DNA of 64,000 nucleotides from Catonia carolina. Taxonomy: Eukaryota > Arthropoda > Insecta > Hemiptera > Achilidae. This document shows positions 1 to 9,607 of this stretch, piece after piece. The notes beneath the pieces are model-generated. The model did no database searches. It had not been told where the DNA came from and was given only the letters and a program-made list of their open reading frames with translations. The stretch covers positions 51,255,722 to 51,319,721 of the forward strand of contig JAQMRL010000005.1 of NCBI GenBank assembly GCA_035578175.1, read 5' to 3'. Position 1 is the stretch's first letter, and every line of letters begins with the position of its first letter. Both the position numbers and the translations under genes were made by a program.

Positions 1-20
1 TGACCTAAACAACAACACAC
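1..20 (+). repeat. CAA-tail SINE, extreme 3' end
   Basis: The window opens inside a CAA-tail SINE. The first bases TGACCTAAACAACAAC match the 3' terminus of the fuller copy at 42222-42618. The rest of the copy lies outside the window to the left. Confidence 0.7.
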
Positions 21-285
21 CAAGATAACTCATGAAAAAGTGACACTGCGTAAAGATAATCTATTATAAAAAAAGAATCAAATTAGTTTAGTTAGTAGCT
101 ACTAAAGGTGACGGGAAGAACAGGGCGAAGGAAACGCTCGAGGTTGAGGTATATTAGGGACTGAACAGACTTACGTAGGCCTACATACATTTGAGTTTAG
201 TTCATGGTAGATTGATTAACCTGAATTGTAAGTTAATAAATGTTTTGAAAATTTACTTTATAATTGTTAAAATATCTTGTTTTTG
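21..285. other. no recognisable feature
   Basis: AT-rich sequence between two SINE copies. I see no coding potential, inverted-repeat structure or similarity to other parts of the window. Confidence 0.5.
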
Positions 286-1318
286 GTTAGGTCATCAACC
301 GAAAGGCTGGTTTGAACCTCTAGAGGTTTTACTAAGTAAAGAGTTGGAAAGTATATTTTTCAGCATACCAGGCCTCTGAAAAGCACATATTTTCCACCCA
401 GCAAATGACACCTTCACTTCATTCACCACAGAATCTGGCTGTATAATAAAATTCAGTTTTCTCAGAGGAGATAACTCTGATTAGTTCTTTTACACCTCTA
501 TTTCTTGTGTTCTTAAATACCGGTTGGCCCATATATCAGTTTCCTTATGAAATAGGATAGTTTGTATCAATAAGTTTGTAATATTGTTATGTTAGCAGCA
601 ACCACTTTTAATTGTGTCGGGAAAAAATTTTGAGTACTGCATTGATAGATCCTTATTTTATTGAGGGAAATGTTAACTCGGAAAGTTACCAACAAGTGCT
701 GCAGGAACAAGTCTTTCCCAAACTTGAAAACAATCCTGTTTACAATTTTCAATCGTAAATCTGGGAACAAGATGGGGCCCTAGCATATTTTGGTATCGAA
801 GTTCAAGAGCTTTTGAATTCCAAATTTAACGAATTGATTAGTTGCTGTGGTACAGTTGATTGCCCTGCGCGCTCTCCGCACTTAACCCCATGTAATTTCC
901 ACTGTGGGGTATTATAAAAAATTGGTGTTTTTTCAAAACCAAAAAACCTAGCCTAACTAAAAAGCGTACCTAATAGGAAATGCATTTGACACCGTCAATG
1001 AAGATAAATTGATATTGTTGAAAATTTGTCAATGTTTTAAGTCGTTGTATGAAGTATAGACACTAATGGTAGACATTTTGAACAACCGTTATAATAAAGG
1101 TATTGTATAAGTACAGTTCAAATAATAAATCTGTTTTCTTCCCTTCGGTTTCTTATCCGTTAACTTGTAACGACTGTATTTTTACTTCTTCCGTATGTGG
1201 GGAAACTGACATATGGGCCACCCGGTACTTCAATCATTTAATTGTCTGAGCATGTGATAAGAAACAGAACTATTTTTTTGTAGTAGCCCTGGAAGTAACA
1301 AATTGAGTTCAAATTTTA
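286..1318 (-). repeat. CAA-tail SINE split by a mariner insertion
   Basis: On the minus strand, 286-519 holds the 3' half of the SINE (GGTCATCA start, GGTTTGAACCTCTAGAGG, then the GGAGATAACTCTGATTAG block). 1226-1318 holds the rest (CATGTGATAAGAAACAGAAC). Removing the mariner at 520-1225 and one TA rejoins the two halves exactly as TTCTTAAATACTTCAATCAT. The copy is therefore older than the mariner. Some internal sequence near 340 is missing compared with the copy at 42222. Confidence 0.85.
520..1225 (+). mobile_element. mariner-like transposon, internally deleted and decayed
   Basis: A 706-bp element bounded by TA on both sides (518-519 and 1226-1227). Its inverted repeats start CCGGTTGGCCCATATATCAG on the left and CCGGGTGGCCCATATGTCAG on the right (minus strand), differing at two of the first 20 positions. 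The plus strand carries degraded transposase reading FIEGNVNSESYQ, a stretch like the second catalytic Asp motif (QDGALAYFG), and PARSPHLTPCNF, where the family usually has PCDF, so the third catalytic Asp is Asn. Several stop codons follow. The length is about half that of an autonomous mariner. It cannot make active transposase. Confidence 0.85.
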
Positions 1319-1320
1319 TT

Positions 1321-2551
1321 ACAATTAAAGCATTATGTACTTTTTGCCTTGGATAAAAAATTTAATCAGTCAAGAAATCTTAGGATTTTTGTACGTTTGT
1401 GAAAAAGGTATAATGGTTTGCCGTTCACTTATATGAGCTGGGTTTAGGAGATAATATAGTTATTTCTGAAGATAAATATTCGCTGAGGTGTTGGTGCAGC
1501 CAAACTAATCTAATACTCATGTAGTTAAATATTTTGTCTCGTTTGCAGTTAAAATGTAGCGGGTAAAGATTTCTATATAAAAGACAAAACAGTGTTCTCT
1601 TTCTGTTTTAAATCCCTCGATATAATTTGTACCCGAGTAAAGAATGATGAACAGCTGATGGTATATTGTGATTGGTTTAGACCATAATGTGGGAGGAGTT
1701 TATATCGCTTCAGGGGTTGTCGGTCTCTTTGCCTTCTCTTTAGAGAAACTATAAATTGTTAGCTGTAACAAAGCTCCATTTTGACCATTGCCGCTTGCGA
1801 CGTAGTCGACCTAAAAGCATCCTAATTTATCTGGCCGCCGAGACAACAAGACAGTGGTCGTCGTCTTATCGTGTGCATTCCTCTTACATTACACCGTTTC
1901 CGTTGTAGATTGAAAACAACGCTCAAATGCACGGATGCGCAAACAACCAACCCGACCAGCGGTACATTCATTTTTCAGCGCTTACCACTCTTTTGCATCA
2001 CAATGCACCACATAATCAGGTGCATTTATTCCCTTCTTTTCATTTATTATTATTATTTTTTCCATTATTATCTAACTATTTTACTTCCCGTACGGACATA
2101 ACATACCAACACTTATTCAATGAAAAACGTAACAAAACATCGACTTTTCACTTTTAGTTTACCTTTTTTTTTGGTTATTTGTACCGGCTGAAATCCCATC
2201 GTTAAATTAAATATCGTCTCATAAAAATCTCAATTTCAAAGAGAAACTTCTTTGAAGTATTAATTTAAAATAATAAAATACTTAACAATATGAACTCATA
2301 AAACTGGTTTATTCTATTCAAAAAAAGAAATAACAGAAATTCTTATACGTAGATATATTTTTTTTTGTTACGAGTAAAATGTGTTCCTCTTTTACAATTT
2401 TTATTGATGTGACGAATCGAGGAAGAACAGAAATTATAATCCTTTATGCTTTACTGTTTCTTCCATTCAAACTTCACTATACTCTTATTTCATCTGTGTC
2501 TCTCCATTAGTATTAGGTTGATTTCACATTTGTTTTAAATACAGTACCTGG
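1321..2551. other. unannotated AT-rich stretch
   Basis: No gene or repeat recognised. A slightly more GC-rich patch at about 1790-1990 has short overlapping reading frames without recognisable domains. I do not call a gene there. Confidence 0.4.
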
Positions 2552-2706
2552 GTGCCTCCGTGGCGTAGTGGTTAGCGCGCAAACCTACCAAGCTAAATGT
2601 CCTAGGATCGATTCCCCGCCAGAGTCTGGAAATTATTACATGTCTAAACTCACTGTTATTCCTTAAAGTAGTCGCTAATAACCCAGATTTAAATCATTTT
2701 TTTAAA
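2552..2706 (+). repeat. 180-bp tRNA-derived SINE
   Basis: The head TGCCTCCGTGGCGTAGTGG carries an RNA polymerase III A-box-like run (GGCGTAGTGGTTAGCGC) and a B-box (GGATCGATTCC). Then follow the CAGAGTCTGGAAATT body and a GTCGCTAATAACC tail that match the copy at 63606-63785. It ends in an A/T-rich tail. This is retroposed and is not a functional tRNA gene. Confidence 0.8.
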
Positions 2707-3071
2707 AATGTTATTCTTTTACAGAGTGTCTGCGTGTTCAAGAGAGTACACATGAATTCAGTTTTTTCAAAAGAGATTTGTAGACCTACCTTCTCCGCGC
2801 ATTCTTTGAGAGTTTCAATCTGCTGTATTATTTAAACAAAATGTTCTGAAAGTGAATTTTTGACCGGTAATAAGATATTTTCCATTAGTTCAGAGGTTAG
2901 TTTTTCTGATGAATAATTTCCGCATAGGTCAAGCCTGTGCGTGGGAAAGTGAAGAGATGAAAATGAGTGAAGAAAAATGCCTGACTTACCCGGGAATCAA
3001 GCTGTAGCACATTTTAATTTTCAGTTTATAACAACCAATTAATCTATAATATTAAAAAAATAATAATTTTA
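2707..3071. other. no recognisable feature
   Basis: AT-rich spacer between two SINEs. Nothing supported. Confidence 0.4.
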
Positions 3072-3456
3072 AATGCTCATAACAGGTAGGTGGAGTGTTA
3101 AATTATTTGCACTCGATCTGCTAATTCTGCGGCTACAAAAAATAGTTAAGTTTCTTTTTACATAGACAGCCGATTATATGACTAAAGCATTTAAGAACAG
3201 AAGAGGTGGAGGTGTAAAAGACACTAGTGAGAGTTATCTACTCTGAGTAATGCATTTCATTGACAAGCCAGACACTGTGTTGAATGAAGAGAAGGTGTCA
3301 TTTGCAGAGTGGAAAATATGTGCTTTTCAGAGGGCCCGGCATGCTGATAAGCGTACTTTTCCACTCAGTGAGGAAGGCAATGGTAAACCGCCACACTTCT
3401 CGTTTTACTTAGTAAAACCTCTACAGGTTCAAACCAGCCTTTTGGCTGATGACCTG
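3072..3456 (+). repeat. CAA-tail SINE, nearly full length
   Basis: It starts at the CTCATAACAGGTAGGTGGAG block and passes through CGATCTGCTAATTC, AACAGAAGAGGTGGAGGTG, CCAGACACTGTG and GAAGGTGTCATTTGCAGAG. It ends TTTTGGCTGATGACCTG with the CAA tail lost. A long open frame across it is incidental and not a gene. Confidence 0.85.
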
Positions 3457-3802
3457 TACAGCAATGAATGTGTAGGGTAATACAATCAAAAGATGTAAAA
3501 GCATTTCGTTAAATATTAGGCTACAAGCACCTTATGAATCTAAGTTCGCGTAGTAGTTAGCGTAAAGTATAGGTAGCAATAAAATTTATTATTATAAGAA
3601 TGTAAGTTTAGTGGCACTCAAATGTTTGTGTGTGCTATGTTTATACGTACAATAGCATTAACATAGTATGACGTTAGACGGCGGCTAAGATAGGAACTGA
3701 TCCAATTATTTTGGCCCAAATGTTTTGACCAAATTATTTTGGCCTCCTGTCAGTAGGAAAGTGAAGTACGACCAAGTTTAATTTACAGATTTTGCAAAGT
3801 TA
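3457..3802. other. no recognisable feature
   Basis: AT-rich. A near-tandem ATTATTTTGGCC motif occurs at about 3706-3743. No gene recognised. Confidence 0.4.
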
Positions 3803-4460
3803 AATTTCGTCTTCTTCTTCTGCCTTTCAAGGATTAGGTATCTCTGCCTGTTCCGAACCTCTTTAATCTTCCCATCTGTTTCTCGGGCGGCCTCGTTCTC
3901 TCCTGCCCTCCGGCTTACAACCCAGTGCCTGCTTAGGTGTCCTATCCTCCCTCATTCTGTTCACATACTCTAACCACTGCATTCTGTTCTGAGATACCTT
4001 GTCGTTTATAGAGAAGATGTTGAGTTCTTTCCTTATCTCAGTATTCCTATAACGATCTTCTCTACTACACTCATACGTATGTCGAAGAAATTTCATTTCA
4101 GATGCTTGCAATCTACTCTCCTCTCGTTTTGATAGCACCCAAGTTTCACTGCCATAGAGTAGGGTCGGCACTGCTATTGTTTTATAAAATCTCACCCTCG
4201 TGTTTTTTATGGTACTATTTTTTAAGGTGCGGTGGATAGTTCCGCATATTTGCTGAAATCAGTGCATCTTATTGTAAGCATCTTCATCCTGCGGGTATGT
4301 AATGTTGCAACCTAGATACTTAAAGTGGGATATCTATTTCAAAATATTCTTTGAACATCCTTTTACGAATACCAGCGGGTTTTGTATGCCTGGTGTCCAT
4401 TCTGTTCATTAAGGTGTCCTGAGATCCGGTCCATCCCCTTCTGTTTTTATTTCTCATCTA
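3803..4460 (-). mobile_element. LINE ORF2 C-terminal fragment
   Basis: The minus strand reads, with frameshifts, ITYPQDEDAYNKMH, then FQQICGTIHRTLKNSTIKN, then VPTLLYGSETWVLSKREESR, KFLRHTYECSREDRYRNTEI and GRRERGRPRNRWED. LYGSETW and GRPRxRWED are hallmark C-terminal strings downstream of the reverse transcriptase domain in non-LTR retrotransposons. The catalytic domain and endonuclease are absent, so it is 5' truncated. After the coding end the element runs into GAAGAAGAAGACG (complement at about 3810-3822), a short GAA tail. Confidence 0.85.
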
Positions 4461-4511
4461 CTCCACTATGGTGACATTCCACGATCTTTACAACCGGTCC
4501 TTTTCTAAAGC

Positions 4512-4862
4512 CGCTTCTTCTTATTCTTATCGTGCCCTATCCGGCCGGAGGTTGGCAATCATGACGGCTATTCGGAGCTTGGACTCCGGAGCTCTGAACA
4601 GCTCCGCTGAGATACAACGAAACCAATCGAGAAGATTCTTCAGTGAAGAAACTCTTTTCCTTCCCATATCTCTCTTTCTCTGAATCTTGCCTTGTATTAT
4701 TAGCCAAAGTATTTCATATCTTGGTCCACGCATAATGTAACCCTGATATTTAATTTTTTTTTTAATGGTGTAAACCAGTTTCTTTTCTGTTCGTATTCTC
4801 AGCAAGACTATCTCGTTTGTTTCGTTACTCGTACAGGGTATTTTTTTACATACACTGTACAA
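4512..4862 (-). mobile_element. second LINE ORF2 C-terminal fragment
   Basis: On the minus strand the frame from about 4810 to 4527 reads RIRTEKKLVYTIKKKIKYQG, YIMRGPRYEILWLIIQGKIQ, then SSLKNLLDWFRCISAELFRA and RIAVMIANLRPD. This pattern (YxxHIMR, LIIQGKI, WFxCxSxELFRA, MIANLR) is typical of the end of insect non-LTR retrotransposon ORF2 and matches the fragments at 46598 and 49054. It ends at a short AAGAAGAAG tail at about 4512-4522. No catalytic domain remains. Confidence 0.8.
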
Positions 4863-5386
4863 CCAAAGCCTTAGTTTATTCTAGGAAGTTATTTTCCAGC
4901 AATCAGCACCTTATTGAATTTTATGAGACTAGAGAACAACATTCAATTTTCAAAGATCAGCTTTATTCTGATTCATACCATTCCTGTCATCTCTCTAACT
5001 GGTTAATTCAGAAGAACAAATTCACTTGATGTATTTATTTGTTTTTATCACAATAACCAAGATAAGCTTTAAATAAAGACTAAAGAAGTCTGAATAATAA
5101 CATTCTTAGAATGAAAATATAAAACACCCCCAGTAGTGTGTTTCAAAAAAAAAACTATAGCTTACTCTGAACAAAAAATAAAACTAAACTTGACTAAATG
5201 GACTAAACTATCCATTAATATCTTGAAACATACAGTAGTTGAAGCTAAAGTTGACGATGACAATGATGGAGATGATAATGATGACGATTATGAGGTGACG
5301 ATAACTATTAGTAGAAGTAGAAAAAATTAATTTATTTTCCTTACTTATAAACCCATAAATCGTCATTTTCTATTCGATTTATCAAT
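4863..5386. other. spacer with a short imperfect GAT repeat
   Basis: AT-rich. At about 5251-5305 there is an imperfect GATGAT/GACGAT microsatellite, translated as Asp-rich only by chance. No gene recognised. Confidence 0.4.
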
Positions 5387-5956
5387 GCCTTGTCACCGAC
5401 GCCCATACCATTATCAGCGCTGCATGTAGGGCCTACTGTCCTAGCGGGGAGTGCTACGACGCGGAGCCAGCAGTGCCTCCCTTCCACCATACAGTGACTC
5501 GCCGGACGAGATTTAAGCGGCCGCACCGGCCTGCGAGATGCACTCGCCATCAACTCCCGAACTGGGAAGAACGAGAAAGAAGAGAGCTAGCAAGAAAGAA
5601 GAAGAGCCTAGCCTAGACCAGACGCACCATCCCTAGTCAAAGCTACTGGCGGACGCACATTCCCGCACCGGTCAGCCTTCTCGTACCCGACCGCCGAAGG
5701 AAGCCCATGCGTGCCTGATGGCACCACGGTGAAGACTGAGTTCAGCGAAGGACCGCAGAGAAACGCCTTAGCTGCGCTAACGGCCGAGGGTCTACGCTAA
5801 CCCGACACTGCGGGGCTCTGGGGGCCACCACTGTCACGCTACAGTGGGATCTCGTCTGCCGCTGAGGGAGAGCTAGGCTAGAAACCGGGAGCTGAGCCGT
5901 CACTCTTCGGGCACCGCTTCCAACACGACGGCTCACCGCTTCTGATCACCAACAAC

Positions 5957-5972
5957 GGCCCTTTTCAGGGCC
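5957..5972 (+). terminator. histone-mRNA-type 3' stem-loop 1
   Basis: GGCCCTTTTCAGGGCC folds into a perfect 6-bp stem with a TTTC loop and is followed by ACCAA. The known histone mRNA stem-loop bound by SLBP has a 6-bp GGCYCU/AGRGCC stem, a UUUC-type loop and a downstream ACCCA, so the match is essentially complete. No histone coding sequence is nearby; the hairpin sits inside the solo LTR. Confidence 0.8.
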
Positions 5973-5992
5973 ACCAACCCGCTACGTACAAC

Positions 5993-6009
5993 GGTCGTTC
6001 TCAGGAGCC
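5993..6009 (+). terminator. histone-type stem-loop 2, degenerate
   Basis: GGTCGTTCTCAGGAGCC lies between the two better hairpins with the same CAACGG lead-in and CCCAACC follow-on. One extra base and stem mismatches make it a decayed copy. Confidence 0.5.
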
Positions 6010-6023
6010 CCAACCAATTAAAC

Positions 6024-6039
6024 GGCTCTTTTCAGGGCC
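6024..6039 (+). terminator. histone-mRNA-type 3' stem-loop 3
   Basis: GGCTCTTTTCAGGGCC forms a 6-bp stem with one G-U pair and a TTTC loop, followed by ACCAA. It is preceded by AAAC, close to the AAA upstream of histone stem-loops. It shares the AACGGCYCTTTTCAGGGCC core with hairpin 1, 67 bp upstream. Confidence 0.8.
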
Positions 6040-6096
6040 ACCAATGTCTCAAGCAAGGTTTTGCCATGTGTCGTCCGCCCCGGTCGGTGACAGCCT

Positions 6097-6689
6097 CTTG
6101 AATATTAAATAATCTAACATAATTTTAAATTACTAACGGTAAGAAATTGCCATCAATACATTGGTATCGTAAGAATTTTATCGTCATGCTATCTGAATCC
6201 TGCTATACTTAATATAAATAATTTTTCGAACAATTTTCTGTAGACACAAATTCTATTAATGTTATTTGATAGGTAAGATTATTGTAATAAAAACTATTGT
6301 TTATTTACACGTTTTTGCAATAAAATTGTAATTGTATTTACATAATTTTGTTTGTAATAACAACAAAAGTATCCGAAGTAAATTTCAAAAATTATGAAAT
6401 ATTACATAGGCCTTACCTAAGATCATAAGGTTTCATTTAACTGAAATGTTTCCTTATATGGGGCCCACAAGGTTTCCTTATTAAAATTTTTAGTATAAGG
6501 TGTTTTTAAAAGTTCAGGAAGAAATTCTTTACGTAGAAAAGTGATAGGCCGATTATAATATCATAGAGTAGGCTACCAGCTTTCTCGCAGTAATTCCTTC
6601 ATTATTGCACTATATTTTTATTGTTTCAATAAATTTCAACGTTTATTTATTCATAACTACTACATGATAACTATAAATACATCAGTTGT
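6097..6689. other. unannotated AT-rich stretch
   Basis: Low-complexity AT-rich sequence between the solo LTR and a SINE. No gene or repeat recognised. Confidence 0.4.
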
Positions 6690-6950
6690 CTAATAGCTGA
6701 AGTAAGGAGACGAAGGTTCCGAGGTTCAAATCCTAGTAAAGGTTACTTTTATACGGATTTGAATACCAGACAGTGGTTACCGGTGTACTTTGATGGTTAG
6801 GGTTCAATTAACAAAACTCTCTCAGGAATGGTCGACCTGACTCTGTACAAGACTTCATTTACACGTCATACGCATCATCCTCATTTCATTGGGTCATGGC
6901 TAGTTTTTAAATTGAACAGATTGCAATGTACACAGATTAGGGTAAAAAAA
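6690..6950 (+). repeat. 330-bp SINE, 5' truncated
   Basis: It contains GGAGACGAAGGTTCC, the B-box-like GGTTCAAATCCTAG, TACCAGACAGTGGTTACCGG, CTCTCAGGAATGGTCGACC and the 3' CACAGATTAGGG end. The first part of the tRNA-like head is missing. It matches the fuller copy at 56508. Confidence 0.85.
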
Positions 6951-7059
6951 GTATTACATTGCTAAATCCTAAATCTATTCCAATATTACAAAAAAGTAAC
7001 GTTTCTTTGTTTATACAAGGTAATCTCTGAAACTAACCTTGCGATATCAAAATTGACTT

Positions 7060-8000
7060 AAAGTACAAAACCCTGAAGGTTTTCAGACTTTTGCAGATTT
7101 ATCAGTTTAAACAGGGTTTTTGCGCTTTATTTGGTTATTGGGATCTGATTTTTTTAACAATCGCTCAGTTTTATCACAGCTCGGAATATACTTTCTATAA
7201 ATTTTATCAGGGACACGTTGTTTGTGCATGTAGTGAGCGGGGTGGCCAGAAGCCTGGAAGTGTTTTTATCGATTTATTTACAACTATAAAAGAATTAGGA
7301 ATAGAATTAACTACTTTAATTATCTGGGAGAGATTATCCAACAGAATGGTTCTGATGCTATGCCCTTATAGAAATAATCGGGAAATTAGATACGGCTTAC
7401 ATACAGAGGAAGAAGTTTTATAACAAAAATTGTGTATCTATAAAGACTAAAGTAAGGCACTTAAAGTAAGGTACTTAAAGTAAGGCGTGGCGAGAATGGA
7501 ACCAGAGAGATGGGCAAGGAGGATCCTTGATTGGCGACCATATGATGGAAGAAGATCAAGGGGAAGGCCGGAGAGAAGATGGGAGGACGACATAAAGAGA
7601 ACCGCTGGAGAGAGCTGGAGGAGGGCGGCGCAGGACAGAGAAGAGTGGAGGAGTCATGAAGAGGCCTACATAGCTAATATTTTAGCTTTGTAAAAAGGGC
7701 TAAGAAAGAAAAAAAAGGCACTTAAATACGGTTGTTCTTCCACAAGCCCTGTATGCAGTGACGCTGACCCCTGTATAGGAAGGGAGACTTGGAAAAATTA
7801 AATCCATAACTAATAATAACTTAGTCAAGTTATCCTGGGATCTGTCTTTGATCCAAAAAGCAAAATCCATAAAAAGAGGTCGAATGAAGTGATTGACAAA
7901 CTATTGGGTGAAACCTTGTTAACCAAATTAAAGAAAAGGAGGTTAGAGTATTATGGTCATCTGATGAGATTGCGTGACAAAGCGAATGAGACCTATAAAC
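7060..8000 (+). mobile_element. degenerate LINE fragment interrupted by a second LINE
   Basis: Across frameshifts the plus strand reads YLGEIIQQNGSDA, then KTKVRHLNTVVLPQALYA spanning the insertion once it is removed, then LLTKLKKRRLEYYGHLMRL near 7930-7970. This is the C-terminal part of non-LTR retrotransposon ORF2. GFQTFADL near 7078-7105 may be the decayed FADD catalytic box, which would make this copy slightly longer than the other LINE remnants. Many stops make it non-functional. Confidence 0.75.
7466..7714 (+). mobile_element. 5'-truncated LINE 3' end nested in a LINE
   Basis: The frame at 7487-7693 reads RMEPERWARRILDWRPYDGR, then GRPERRWEDDIKRTAGESWR and RAAQDREEWR before the stop, a typical C-terminus of an insect non-LTR element. 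An A-rich tail follows. AAGGCACTTAAA is present on both sides (7454-7465 and 7715-7726) as a 12-bp target duplication, and removing the insert restores the surrounding LINE frame. The well-kept reading frame suggests a younger insertion than its host. Confidence 0.88.
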
Positions 8001-8159
8001 TAATTATTTTCTCCGTACATTTTTACGTAATAATTTAATTTCGTAGGCCTAATTTCAAACTGAAATAACTGACTTCTGCAGTGTTCAGTCGAAGAATAAT
8101 TTAGTTGTAGTGCTTCAGATTACAGTCGGAAACTGCCGAGTAGCTACCGAAGTACAAAA

Positions 8160-9320
8160 GCAACCTTTGCGACCGATTCCCACATACAGGACTGCGCACC
8201 GACCCTGACGTACCGTGCGTGACCTTGATGTGTTGCTTCTGAACGATCGGCGACGACACGGTCGGTGCGTAGTCCTGCATAGCTCAATTTACACATGTAG
8301 GACTGTGCGCAGACCGCTCTGCTACCGTATCGCGACTGTTTTAAATAAAAAATGGTCTAATCTATTTGAATTCTTAGGACAAGTCGCTTTTAATTTTTTA
8401 CATGTAGGATTGTGCTGGTACCGGGAGCAGACCGTGCTGTCTTCGACTGCTCGCGAAAGGATTCATCAAGGTCATGACAGATGACAGTCCAACACGGTCG
8501 GCGCACAGCACCCTACGGTTTATACCGGCCTAGGGCGGTCTAGGACCGCCCTAGACCACCCTCGGCCGGTCTAGACCGTCATAAATCAACCAGAACCAGT
8601 TTAAACTGCTTATTTACCAGGTTGTGAGAGAAATATCAGGAATTTCTGGAGTCCATTTGGATACAATTTTTGTGTAGCCTCATATTATAAATAAAAATTA
8701 ATAACTTTATGTATTAATTTAAAGAAATCAACAAACCTAAATGTTAAGCCTAATCTCTCTTCTGGTGATATGCACCTCCGCCATTTGGTGTTGTGTTTCA
8801 TAAGCTCAGGTCTTAATGATACTAGTAAATATTCAAATTTGTGGACACTCATTCGAAAATAGTTAACGAACTTCATTGAATCTTTTCTCAATTTATTAAA
8901 TATTGTATGAAATTCTCCTTCCTCTTCTCTAGCCCTGTATAAATTATGAACCCAATAGGTTTATTTCTTATTTTCTTCCGTTCTTCTTCTTGTACTAGTT
9001 CATATAAGCAGCAGGCAACAATTACGTCTTCTTCGTCTCGATCCATGAAACTAAGTCTATTAAACTACGAACGAGAGACTACTATTGCACGGTGTGCAGT
9101 CGACAACAGCATCGACGGTCGGTAGGCGCACAGTACCATATGTGTAAATTGAAACGGTCGACACGCTAGCAGCACGTCCGCCCACAGTCCGACATGTATA
9201 AATCCAGCTTTAGTGTGAATCATGATGAACTGTTTCCGTACATTTTAAATGTAAAGGACTGTTTTTCGATTCCTCTCAAAATGACACAGTCGGTGTACAG
9301 TCCTCTATGTGTGAATCAAC
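8160..9320 (-). mobile_element. PIF/Harbinger-like transposon remnant
   Basis: A GC-richer block with a transposase fragment in the middle and long flanking inverted repeats. The left arm 8284-8310 (TCAATTTACACATGTAGGAC start) and the right arm 9126-9152 read on the minus strand (TCAATTTACACATATGGTAC start) differ at 3 of 27 positions. Variants of ACATGTAGGACTGTGCGC recur at about 8183, 8291, 8400, 9135, 9185 and 9290, looking like subterminal repeats. The outer ends are not defined; no target duplication was found. Confidence 0.65.
8690..9045 (-). pseudogene. Harbinger (HARBI1-like) transposase N-terminal fragment
   Basis: The minus strand starts MDRDEEDVIVACCLYELVQE at 9045. It needs one frameshift, then continues WVHNLYRAREEEGEFHTIFN, KLRKDSMKFVNYFRMSVHKF, EYLL, PELMKHNTKWRRCISPEERL and GLTFRF. 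The WVHxxxxxREExGEFHTLF, YFRMSxxxFxxLL and ISPEERLxxTLRF pattern is the conserved N-terminal region of PIF/Harbinger DDE proteins. The catalytic DDE part is absent. It could be one exon of a longer element, but the inverted-repeat flanks favour an internally deleted transposon. Confidence 0.75.
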
Positions 9321-9607
9321 CTTTATACGTCTACAGTATTTTCCGAAATTTGGTGCGACTTTTCGTAAACACCCTGTAATATTTCTGGCAAAAAAATATA
9401 AGTTATCTGTTAAGTGTGAAGGTTTTAAAAACACAATAATTAATATTTTACACCAATTTAGCTATTGTAGATTTACAACATATATTATTGAGTAAATTGT
9501 ACTGTAAATCCCCGGGTGACATATTGGAAACGATTGTTAATCGCAACGAATTTGTAATTCGATATCTTTCATGTATTTTTGTAAGCATATTAATAATTAA
9601 TAACTTA
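9321..9607. other. no recognisable feature
   Basis: AT-rich spacer between the Harbinger remnant and a TTGCC-element fragment. Confidence 0.4.

Larger units (their letters stand above)
5391..6092 (+). mobile_element. solo LTR, GC-rich, with 4-bp target duplication
   Basis: A sharply GC- and CpG-rich 702-bp block in AT-rich surroundings. It begins TGTCACCGAC and ends GTCGGTGACA, a perfect 10-bp inverted repeat of the TG...CA type that bounds LTRs. GCCT lies immediately before (5387-5390) and after (6093-6096), the expected short target duplication. There is no internal gag-pol and no second LTR, so this is a solo LTR left by LTR-LTR recombination. A 4-bp duplication fits Ty3/Gypsy or some BEL-like elements; class cannot be settled here. 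I find no AATAAA inside it; three histone-type hairpins lie near the right end, where R/U5 would be if plus is sense. Confidence 0.88.

Noticed and set aside
2552..2630. tRNA gene
   Set aside because: It has A- and B-box-like motifs but no complete cloverleaf, is followed by a SINE body, and recurs as a repeat.
3250..3480. 76-codon open frame
   Set aside because: It lies wholly in a CAA-tail SINE.
5251..5310. Asp-rich mini-protein
   Set aside because: Encoded by an imperfect GAT microsatellite.
5341..5936. Possible GC-rich genes inside the solo LTR
   Set aside because: Frames are short, lack domains, and are explained by the low stop-codon frequency of GC-rich LTR sequence. No histone coding region is present despite the histone-type hairpins.
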